DNA of 64,000 nucleotides. Origin: Paulinella micropora (Eukaryota; Cercozoa; Imbricatea; Euglyphida; Paulinellidae). The stretch lies in assembly GCA_019918135.1 (NCBI GenBank), contig WBZZ01006957.1, positions 62,001 to 126,000 of the forward strand, written 5' to 3'. A program made the position numbers and the translations under genes. Shown here piece after piece: positions 49,646 through 59,719 of the stretch. Within the stretch, counting starts at the first letter, position 1. Each line of letters begins with the position of its first letter. The notes beneath the pieces were generated by a model. It was not told where the DNA came from. It saw only the letters and a list, made by a program, of their open reading frames with translations, and made no database searches.

Positions 49646-50102
49646 AACGCACTCTAAGCGGCTACGAAAGATAAGGAAAGAGGTAGAGCCTGTCCAAAGC
49701 ACAATTTTTTTAATAAAACCAATTACGCGCGAAGTTTGGGGCAGCTGCTGGCATCTGGTTATCCCGTTTTTAGGCAGCGGACGTCTGCAGCTGCAGGTAC
49801 TTGCTAACCTGCTCGGCCGCGTCACGGTCTGGCAGGATCAGGCTCAGTTCGTTGCGCACTCTGCCTATTCTACATGACTCGTGCGTAATCGCACGGAAAG
49901 CTAGGACTGCGGAAGATTCTGTGTGCGCGACAGGCAGATACCTCCTAGTCAACATTTATTAAAAGATGTACAGTGGGAGCATCAAAAAGAGCCCTGAGCG
50001 AGAGAGAAGGGGACATGCTTTCCGGGCAGCTTCCTCTCCCCCATTTGCCCAAGCCCCGCGCCGGTGGGAGAGAGAGAGGCAGGGGGGACGGGGCTGGGGT
50101 AC

Positions 50103-50122
50103 ATATAGTAATATCTATATAA
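50103..50122 (+). promoter_or_regulatory. Conserved TATA-like promoter, surface copy 4
   Basis: ATATAGTAATATCTATATAA just before ATG 50128. Same core as the other three copies. Confidence 0.7.
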
Positions 50123-50127
50123 GAGAG

Positions 50128-53100
50128 ATGCAGTTTAATCTATTTTCCTGTAGCTTCGGCTCCTTGGGGTGGCTGCGTGTTCTGCTGGCGGCCTTGCTGC
50201 CGTTGCTGTTGCGCGTGCATTGCCCGTATGATCCGTCTGTGGCTACGCCCGGCGATTTGGTGCTGGAGCTGTCGGTGAGCGCGGCGGGCGACAACTGGAC
50301 GCTGCCCGCCGCAGGCGCCAACGGGGCCGCCATGGCTCGGTGGCGCAGGCGCGTGTCTGCGTCGGAGATCGGTGTGTGGGAGGTTTTCTGGAGCTGTCGG
50401 TGAGCGCGGCGGGCGACAACTGGACGCTGCCCGCCGCCGGCGCCAACGGGGCGGCCGCGGCTGCCAGGAGGCGCAGGCGAGCGTCAGCGTCGGAGGCCGG
50501 TGTGTGGGAGGTTTTTTGGGAGCAGGGAGGGGCCGCTCAGCAGTGCAGCGCGCTGCTGGGGCCGTGCAGCCATACTTTTACCGACGGCGGTGTGTTCTTG
50601 GTGGTCGTGCGCGGCCGGCTGCCGGCGTGGGCTATGACCTTGGATTGGCGGTCCCAACACGGCGGCGGCGGCCGGGTAGCCTTGCGCAAGGTTCTGCAGT
50701 GGGGCGGGCTGCGGCTCGCGGCCGAGACGGGGCAACACTTCTACGGCGAGACGGAGCTGGAGTGGCTGCCGCCCCTGGACCAGCTGGACACGACGGGTTT
50801 GCAGAGCCTGGCCTTCAGCTTCGCGGGGCTGTCGCGGGCCGCGTGCTTCGACGTGTCAGGTCTGCGGGTGCGTGCGTCGCTGACCAGCACGCGCGCGGCC
50901 TTTGCGGACTCGCCGTGCCTCAGGTTTGCCAACGTCACGAGCTGGGACCTGTCGCGCGTGCTAGATATGGCCTACATGTTCCGCGGCACGCAGGGTATTT
51001 CGTTGCCCGGACTGGCAAGCTGGAACATGTCGCAGGTCGTGAACACTAGCGGCATGTTTGCGGACGCATCCCTGCTCGGGGCGGACCTGTCTCGCTGGAG
51101 GCCAGACAGCCTGCAAGACGCAAGCGGAATGCTGTCCGGCGCGCCCGCGCTGGTGCAGAACCTGAACAACTGGACCATAGCGCCCATGGAACCGGAGGCC
51201 ACCGCGGCCTTCTGCGAGGGCCTAGCGCGCGGGTCTGTACTGCAAAAGTCCCAGGCTCCCCGAGCGTGCATAGACAGCTGGACTTCCCAGAGCCCTTCTG
51301 CTTCGTCTTCGCGCTCTAGCTCGGCGTCGCTGTCCAGCTCGGTGTCAGTGTCTAGCTCGGAGTCGCTGTCCAGCTCGGAGTCGCTGTCCAGCTCGGCGTC
51401 GCTGACCAGCTCCGTGTCAGTGTCCAGCTCGGTGTCAGTGTCCAGCTCGGTGTCAGTGTCCAGCTCAGTGTCGCTGGCCAGCTCGGTGTCGCTGACCAGC
51501 TCGGTGTCAGTGTCCAGCTCGGTGTCGCGGACCGGTTCGGCTTCGATATCCAGCTCTGCGTCGCTGACAGGCTCGGTGTCGATGTCTGGCTCGGTGTCGG
51601 TGTCCAGCTCGGTGTCGCTGACCAGCTCGGGGTCGCTGACCAGCTCGGTGTCGGTGTCCAGCTCGGTGTCGCGGACCGATTCGGCGTCGCTGTCCAGCTT
51701 TGCATCGCTGACCGGTTCGGCGTCCGTGTCGGGGTCGGGGTCGGTGACGGGCTCGAGCTCTCTGTCTCTGTCTAGCTCAGTGTCATCCACTGCCTCCAAC
51801 TCAATGACGTCGACCAGCTCGGCGACGCCAACGCGCAGCTTCAGCGCGACCATCACCCCGACACAGACGCCCACGAGGAGTCTCACCGGTTCCAGCACTG
51901 TCAGCATAAGCCCGAGCGTCAGCAGCTCCAGAAGCCCCTGCTTCTATTTTCGACAGAGCAGCGGAGGCTGTGGGGCGACCTATCCAGTCCCGCCGACATT
52001 AAACCTGGGGTTGGACTGGATCGTCCGCAATAACGCGGGAGGCGATCCACGTAGCTTTATTGTCACGAACACAGGCAACCTGGAGTTCAACGTTGCGTAT
52101 TGTGCGACCACTGGTGACAGCTACAGTTATTTTACTATTAGGCGCACAGTTGTCACCGGAGGCGACCCGGTCATCCTCAGAGCCAACCAAGTATACGGAT
52201 ACACCCTGAACATCGCAAACGTGAACTCAGTAGTTTATAATATTTACGTCAGAGTCTATTCCACCCAAAGCGCTTCAAGCACCGTGTTTAGTGGTAGCTT
52301 GTACGGCTCTGCGACTATTCACGGCGCGGTGCAAAGAAGCTATAACTTTTCCCAGCTACTCTCCGGAGACAAAGAGCTAGCTACGATCGATGTCCTGGTG
52401 GAGAATGGCAGCGGCATGTATCCCACGCTCTGGTGCTCGCCGGCATTGAAGCTCCAACTTTCCAGCTTCGGTCTTACCACTTGGCCGTCACCCTCCGCGA
52501 GCCCCTCGATCACGCCGACCATTTCAGTGACACCGTCCGTGACGCCGACGCCATCCGCGTCGCCCGACGTCGACGAGTGCGCCCTGGACAACAACGGAGG
52601 CTGCACCGCCAACGGCGTCTGCACCAACACGTACGGCTCCTTCTACTGCACGTGCAATTCGGGCTACGTCAACCAAACGCAACTGACTTCGCCTGGCACA
52701 CTATTGGGCTGGACCCTCAGCGTCAGCGGCACCGTTGGCGGGGGCGGCAGCGTAAGCACTGCCACGGACGGCGACAACCTCGCTACGTGGACTGGTATGT
52801 CAGTCTTTCCGTCAACAAAAGTAAACGGCGTCTGCTCCAATGCTGCTAGCTCAGGGCCCACCACCACAAATGGAATAATCGGGCCTTACGTGCAAATAAC
52901 CAGGCCGGACAACGTTTCCGCAGTGGTGTGGTCGGTGGGGGTCCTTTCTTTCCAGCGCACAGTTGCTAGCGGGGGTAGCATGTGCGTGATTCCGGCTGGG
53001 TGTCTGGAGATTGCGGCCGTAGGAGCGTTGCAGGCCTATGGGTCGAACAACTCCACCAGCAGCACCGGCTGGACTCTGCTGGCAACAGGGGGCGATTGGA

Positions 53101-54062
53101 CGGACTGGACCGCAGGAGGGCAGCAGCGGACCGTGAGCTGGACACCGACGTCCGGCTACACCGCGTACCGCTTCCTGGTGTATAAAAACTTCTACTATGC
53201 TCCTAATTCCAACTGTCCTCCAAACGCGAGACTTGGCGACGTCAGGATCACTGTGGACGCGCCGGTGTGCACCCCTGCCTCACCGACGCCCACGACATCT
53301 GTGACGCCGACGAAATCCGTGACTCCGTCCGTGACGCCGACCCGTTCCGGGACACCAACCGTTTCTACTACGCCATCGAAGTCCTGTGCAACCAACTATT
53401 TTATCACCGTAACTTTCAGCACCGGTGCCAATTCGAACGCCAACACGGGCTGGGGCGTTTCTGCGTTTTCCAATGATGCCGTTGCAAGTTATGCCATGGA
53501 TTCTGACATAGCCACTACCTACACAAGCACTGCCAGCGACTACGTCACCCTGTATACGTCCGACACCGCCAGAAATTTGTTTTATTGCCAAACGAGCAAA
53601 ACAGCACACACGATCCTTAATGTACCGAACGGTGTTCCGAGTTCCGTGACGGGGCAGTTGCTGCTCTTGCAGTCATCCACGACCGCCGCCAGGATTTCCA
53701 CAATCTACCTTTGCTCCACGGCCAGGGACCAACCGGGAATACGCGGGCCCCGCGGCGCTGTACGTAGCGGGTTCTAACGACGGCAGCAATTGGTACTACA
53801 TCAGATACTACACCAATACAAATGTGGACTTGAGCGGTGGAAACGTAAATACTGGCACCAGCGCCTACTGCACGCAATTTTCTGATTAGAATTTGCTACG
53901 CCTTATCAGTACTACCTGCGTTATAAGCTAATCATTCCCTTGATGTTCTATAAGCTGCCCACGGGCCAGACGGGTTGCGCTGCCAGCAATGCCTTCGGGG
54001 CGGCGGCCTATGTGCCTACAGTGGAAGTGAGAGTTTGTCACCAGACGTGGTGCCCACCCTAA
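50128..54062 (+). pseudogene. Surface glycoprotein gene, copy 4 (mosaic), broken
   Basis: Begins like copy 3 (leader, PKD-like start) and has an internally repeated N-terminal stretch, then DUF285-like sequence nearly identical to copy 3, a Ser array (about 51310-51790), a unique beta-rich domain (CGATYPVPPTLNLG ... FNVAYCATTGDS), an EGF domain (DECALDNNGGCTANG ... GSFYCTCNSGY), a discoidin-like domain (ATDGDNLATW, YRFLVYKN, RLGDVRITV) and a last domain like copy 2's discoidin-like one (CQTSKTAHTILN here, CQTTQIPHTILN in copy 2). It therefore combines modules found separately in copies 2 and 3. As read it has about two to three breaks. An ATTAAA signal follows. Confidence 0.7.
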
Positions 54063-54289
54063 GCCAGATATGCCAGGCGGACTGGAGTTTTATTAAAAGA
54101 TGTTTTTTTTTGTACACTGTGTGGTCTGATATGGCCGAAATAGGTAGCACTGCCCCGGCAGGACCTAGCACTATTGCCTTTTTCGACCGTATCCCAGCCT
54201 TCCTCGCCAGCGTGGGACTGAGCGGGGGGAGAGTGGCAGGAGGAGGAAGGGGGGGGGGGGGGGGGTGGGTGCCTCGCCCCTGCTCATGC

Positions 54290-56760
54290 CCACGCTGATC
54301 TGTTCGACTCAAGGGCCACCCCCTGGGGAAAAATCGTGTTCACGAAAGAAAAAAATAATCTAATGAAGCCAGACAAAATCTTTGCTAGTCTCCTGCAAAA
54401 ACCCTTTGACAGAACCACGCCGAGTGGCAGTGCAGCCAGCGCACTGCCACGGTCTGGCGCACGGAAATCCAGCGTGCGCCTGCAACACACACACACAGGA
54501 GAAGGGGCATGGTGGGTTTCAAAATGCTGATGATACGAAAAAGCAGTAACAGGCCTTTGGATAAAAATGAGAATGAATATCCAAAAACTTACCTCTTGAA
54601 CATCCTGGTTGTTCTGGTTCTTACTCATTTTTTATCCAAAGGGTACTTTTCCGCACGTTCCTGGGCAGCTTCGGCCGACAGTCGGGACTTCTTAGAAGAA
54701 GACCCCTGTGACTGTCGTTCCTCTCGCTTTCGCTTTTGTGCTTCCTTGTATATTTTTTTCAAGGCCCTCCAGTTCTTGACGCCAGCAATTTGGCAGGCAC
54801 GCCTGCGCTCCGCCTTGCGCCCCGCCTTGCGCTCCGCCTTGCCATTCGTCTCTAACATTTTTTCGATCGCGTGCCGGACATCTTCTGTGTTATCTTGCGT
54901 CGCTGCCAAGGTTAAAACCCTCAGCGAAAGCCACTCCTTGACGCTGAGGCTCTCACTGAGGCTCTCGCTGTGGCTCTCGCTGGGTCCAAATTCCGAGTCG
55001 GCCTTCGTAGTGCCAATCAGCCACTGGTCGAACTCGGCTTTCGGTACGATCCGCATATTTGCGATACCATACGCTTTGAGCCGGCCCGCATCCCTGTGCC
55101 CCTTGTTCTTACAATTCACATACCGGCACAGCCCCCCTCGACAGACTCCTGTGGGGTCGCCGTCGTGTCCTAGCTCGGACTTGCTGCACGGGCAGTATAC
55201 GCAGTAGTTGACGCGCCCGTCTTTCTTGTGAGCACCCCTGCCAGCGCCTAGGCCCGTGCGCGGGGGAAACACCTCGAAATCGTTTTGGCGCAGCGCGCTG
55301 TGGGGGATATTTTCGGCCCCCTTCAAAGTAGGTTGCTTCAGCTCCTTTAAGTACCCCTCATACGCCGAGATAAAGTCTTCCCACAGAGTAAGGCGTCCTT
55401 TATCTGGGATCACCCCGTGCTCCTTTGAACCCTCGTGCAGGAACCGCGCCAGTACGTTCATGCGGCTTTCCACGTATTTCTGACTCTGCCGGAGCTCGTC
55501 GGGCGCTATCTCTCGCCAGAAGTCAGCGCCCGGCTTCTCTTGCACAGTAATCCGGTAGCGAGCGATACAGCGGAGCAGAACGTATGGCAACTCGCTTCTA
55601 GCGATGCGTTCTTTTAGATCCGATTGGACTTTTCCGGGAGTCTGAGGCCAAAGTATCAGCGCAAGTCGTCGCTTCCACTGCCCTTGTTCATCGTTGTAAT
55701 TCATGACCCAGTTTCCGCCCCCAATCATAGGAATCTTCCATCGCAGGCTTGTGACGGCTGTCTTGTTCTTACGAGGAACGGCCACGTTCTCTCCTGTGAT
55801 ACAGCTTTGCATGGTGGCCTGATCCAAAACACTCGCAAAGTTTTGTGGCAAGTCCATACACATTACAAGCTCCTTCCGATAAAGACCTTCCAGGCCAAAC
55901 TTCTCCTCCATGTTTTTATTTATGACCCCTACCTTGCCCAAAGGCTTCATCAGCGCAATAAGCTCCAGGGTCGTGCCTTTGCCCGTCCCACCGTCCCCGA
56001 GCAGAAACGGCATGACTTGCCAATTATCAAATTCTCCGACGCCGTACAAGAGCCTTCCGACCAGCACTTCGAACATGTAGCTCATTTCTTTGCTGAGCTG
56101 CAGCTTCAGCATGTTCGACCAAAGGGGAGTAAGGTACTCGTCGCCGTGGCCGGAGGCTTCTGCCAATTTTGAAAAATCTATTTCAAAGTCATAAAAGTGA
56201 TCCGTAAACGGAGGCGTCTCTCCTTTCTCCTTGAAGTCATCCCAGGTACGGTAGTCCAAGGTCTTTGATGTAAGCCGGGGTATCCTCTCTGCCGACCTGC
56301 TCCAACAACAGCTTTTGCATGGATTCCCGCTCGCCGTTCACATACTTGCGGAACAGAGCCGGCACTTTCGCACGCTCTCTGTCGGCCAGCTGTACCAGAA
56401 TAGTAGCTGCGGCATTGCTTATGTCGATCGATTCGTAGTAGTAGCCAGAGACAAGACGCATTATCCATTTCGGAACATTTCCAATCGAACCTTCCCCAAA
56501 AGCCCTTCCCTTCTTGTCATGTTTGCCAGGCATGTACTCGACAGGGTTTCGAGTAAGATCGCATGACCCCAACAGCGCGTTGACATCCAGCTCCCACTCA
56601 TTGAGGTTTTCTAGCATGGAGATCTTTTTTAGCACCTTCTTTTCCATGCGTTGGCCTAACGTAAAAATCGGCTTCGGAATCTATTCCTCGTCAGCCTCAT
56701 CGTTGTCCCTTGCGGCCTGGCTTTTTCTACGCATGAATGCTGTTCCTTGAAAAATCCTAC
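54290..56760 (-). pseudogene. D5-like SF3 helicase-primase, copy A (fossil, best preserved)
   Basis: The main frame (56259-54625, 544 residues) has the SF3 helicase core: Walker A GDGGTGKG (about residue 90), Walker B-like VMCMDLP, and the sensor region IGGGNW. After it comes a Cys-rich zinc-binding stretch (CVYCPCSKSE, CRGGLCRYVNC), a Ser/Glu/Leu stretch, and a basic helical C-terminus. An N-terminal part lies in a separate frame upstream (about 56650-56237). D5-type proteins load at viral replication origins and are typical of nucleocytoplasmic large DNA viruses and related elements. As read it has about two breaks. It lies tail-to-tail with surface copy 4. A GTAAGT motif follows its end and a TTGCAG motif lies further on. 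Confidence 0.8.
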
Positions 56761-57029
56761 GCAAGAAAAAAAATCACAAGTTAGCTGTCACGGACAACTC
56801 CACGTGAAATGGCCATGTATTTATACAAAAGAAAAAAAGGCAAAGCGCTCTGTTACGGCTCTTGTCCACTTTCCTGGGTTTAATAAAACCCAAGAATGAC
56901 TTGGACACTGTCCCGAAACCGCCGGGGAGCAGGTCAAGAATGGACCATTGTGCACTGCCAGAATCGCTCGTATCACGTGGCTGTTTCAGCCATATCAACA
57001 CGCGCGCCGCGGCCGGGGGATTCCCCGTG
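56761..57029. other. Short flank between D5 copy A and the satellite array
   Basis: It contains a small inverted repeat (GGGTTTAATAAAACCC, 56877-56892) and a GC-rich strip leading into the first satellite unit. No gene is seen. Confidence 0.4.
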
Positions 57030-58290
57030 CGACCCCTGCTCGGGCGGGGGTCAAGGGTGCTGGAGCAGGGTGTCGAGGTTTTTTTTTGAGCCAAGAAACA
57101 TAAAAGTATATGAGGGGGTAGGGGCGGGAGGGGTGCGACTCACCGCCTACCAAGAACCCCTGCTCGGGCGAGGGTCAAGGGTGCTCAAGCAGAGTGTCGA
57201 GGTTTTTTTTTGAGCCAAGAAACGTAAAAGTATATGAGGAGTAGGGGGGGGGGGGGGGGGGTGCGACTCCCCGTCTACCAAGAACCTCTGCTCGGGCGGG
57301 GGTCAAGGGTGCTGGAGCAGGGTGTCGAGGTTTTTTTTTTGAGCCAAGAAACATAAAAGTATATGAGGGGGGAGGGGGGAGGGTGCGACTCACCGCCTAT
57401 CAAGAACCTCTGCTCGGGCGGGGGTCAAGGGTGCTGGAGCAGGGTGTCGAGGTTTTTTTTTTGAGCCAAGAAACATAAAAGTATATGCGGGGGTAGGGGC
57501 GGGAGGGGTGCGACTCACCGCCTACCAAGAACCCCTGCTCGGGCGGGGGTCAAGGGTGCTGGAGCAGGTGTCGAGGTTTTTTTTTTTGAGCCAAGAAACA
57601 TAAAAGTATATGAGGAGTAGGGGGAGGGGGGGGGGGGGGGTGCGACCCCAGCCTACCAAGAACCCCTGCTCGGGCGGGGGTCAAGGGTGCTGGAGCAGGG
57701 TGTCAAGGTTTTTTTTTTTGAGCCAAGAAACATAAAAGTATATGAGGGGGTAGGGGGGAGGGGGGGGGGGGGGTGCGACCCCAGCCTACCAAGAACCCCT
57801 GCTCGGGCGGGGGTCAAGGGTGCTGGAGCAGGGTGTCGAGGTTTTTTTTTGAGCCAAGAAACATAAAAGTATATGAGGGGGTAGGGGCGGGAGGGGGGGG
57901 GGGGGGTGCGACCCCAGCCTACCAAGAACCCCTGCTCGGGCGGGGGTCAAGGGTGCTGGAGCAGGGTGTCAAGGTTTTTTTTTTGAGCCAAGAAACATAA
58001 AAGTATATGAGGGGGTAGGGGGGAGGGTGCGACTCACCACCTACCAAGAACCCCTGCTCGGGCGGGGGTCAAGGGTGCGGGAGCAGGGTGTCGAGGTTTT
58101 TTTTTTTGAGCCAAGAAACATAAAGGTATATGAGGAGTAGGGGGGAGGGGGGGGGGGGGGGGGGTGCGACCCCAGCGTACCAAGAACCCCTGCTCGGGCG
58201 GGGGTAAAGGGTGCTGGAGCAGGGTGTCAAGGTTTTTTTTTTGAGCCAAGAAACATAAAAGTTTATGAGGAGTAGGGGGGAGGGGGGGGG
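57030..58290. repeat. Satellite array, forward units (about ten)
   Basis: Unit of roughly 120-135 bp: CCAAGAACCCCTGCTCGGGC, GGGGTCAAGGGTGCTGGAGC, a T run of 8-11, GAGCCAAGAAACATAAAAGT, ATATGAGG, then a G-rich tract of varying length. Length variation lies in the T run and G tract. Confidence 0.95.
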
Positions 58291-58735
58291 AGTGAGTCAG
58301 CGAGGGTATCGTAAAAACGAGGTCTTTTCCTCTCCTTGTTATCCTTTCTTCCTTTTGTTTGTGAATTTAAGTTGCTAATTTCCTTGACTTAGACTCAGAG
58401 AAGGGGGCGGGGGGGATGTGAGTGTGGGTATCCAATCTCTTCACCCCCATCTTGTTTCCCAAGCCAAAGGAATTATCAACTTGAATTTCCAAAAGAGAAG
58501 AGAACAGAGGAAAAAACGAGAAAGAGGATAATAAAAGGAGGGAGAGGAAGCGAAGTAAGCCTCCGCGTTGAAAGGTGCAGGTCGTGGGCTAGCAAGTGTC
58601 TCCTCCTATAGGCACCGGCCTGCGTGAGTGGTCTGATTTGGTGCCGGGGGGGGGGGCGAGTTGTCATGGCTTTTTTTTAGTCAGGAAATATAACGGTGCA
58701 GGGGAAGGTGTACTTTTTATGTTCCTTGGTGAAAC
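58291..58735. other. Spacer between the two satellite arms
   Basis: Non-repetitive 445-bp sequence, less GC-rich, with purine-rich patches. No gene or RNA recognised. Confidence 0.5.
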
Positions 58736-59190
58736 AAAATCCTCGACACCCAGCCCGAGCACCCTTGACCCCCGCCCGAGCAGGGTTTTTTTTTGGTGGG
58801 CGGGGTCGCAACCCTCCCCCCCCCTCCCCTCCCCCCTATACTTTTATGTTTCTTGGCTCAAAAAAAAAACCTCGACACACTGCTTGAGCACCCTTGACCC
58901 CCGCCCGAGCAGAGTTTTTTTTTGGTGGGGCGGGGTCGCAACCCTCCACCCCCTCCCCTCCCCCTATACTTTTATGTTTCTTGGCTCAAAAAAAAACCTC
59001 GACACACTGCTTGAGCACCCCTGACCCCCACCCGAGCAGGGGTTTTTTTTGGTGGGCGGGGTCGCAACCCTCCCCACCCCCCCCCCCTCCCCTCCTCCTT
59101 ATACTTTTATGTTTCTTGGCTCAAAAAAAAAACCTCGACACCCAGCCCGAGCACCCCCGGCCCCCGCCCGAGCAGGGGTTTCTGAAGGAG
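58736..59190. repeat. Satellite array, inverted units (about four)
   Basis: The same unit as at 57030-58290 in the opposite orientation (ACTTTTATGTTTCTTGGCTC, A run, CCTCGACAC, GAGCACCCTTGACCCCCGCC). The whole locus is thus a large imperfect inverted repeat. Confidence 0.9.
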
Positions 59191-59209
59191 TTTCGCAGTT
59201 GACCCCCGC

Positions 59210-59354
59210 TCCCTGCCAGCTCCCACTCATTCACGTCTTCTAGCATAGAGATCCTCTTCAGCGTTTCCTTGTCTGTACGCTGGCCTAACGTAAAAAACGG
59301 CTTTTCCTCTTTGTAATTGCCATCTTTTTTTGTGTGTTCTTTCTGGTAAGGCAT
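59210..59354 (-). pseudogene. Fossil fragment: N-terminal part of a D5-like gene
   Basis: Carries FTLGQR and ISMLEDVNEWEL, like the N-terminal stretch of copy A (FTLGQR, ISMLENLNEWEL). It is cut by the edge of the satellite array. The stretch 59360-59720 beyond it has a G-run/C-run hairpin (59448-59472) and no gene. Confidence 0.7.
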
Positions 59355-59719
59355 GAGAGTAATGACTCACCTATCGAAATCCTGTCCGTTTTGAAGCCTC
59401 TTACAAATCCTATTAAAACAGCAAATGGATAAAGCAAAGGGGTGTGAAGGGGGGGGGGGCGCCCCCCCCCCCCTTTCCCTTTCCCCTCTTCCCCTCAACC
59501 ATCCTCGCCAGACAATAAAACTAGTGACAAAGAAAGAGGGAGGGGAGGCGGAGGGAGGGGAGGAATGGGGGCAGGGGCGCGCAGGAAAAAGCTCAACCGC
59601 AACCCGCCGCTCGGGCAGGGATCGGGTGTGCGTGTGCAAGGGTAGGGTGCTCCCGTCTGCTCGTGCGCGTGTCCGCGCTGGTCTCGTCGACTTCAAATGT
59701 CACTGCCGGGGGTAATAAT

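Noticed and set aside
57175-59202. Short frames in the satellite array (Pro- and Lys-rich, MFLGSKKK)
   Set aside because: Repeat translations that change with the length of the T and G runs.
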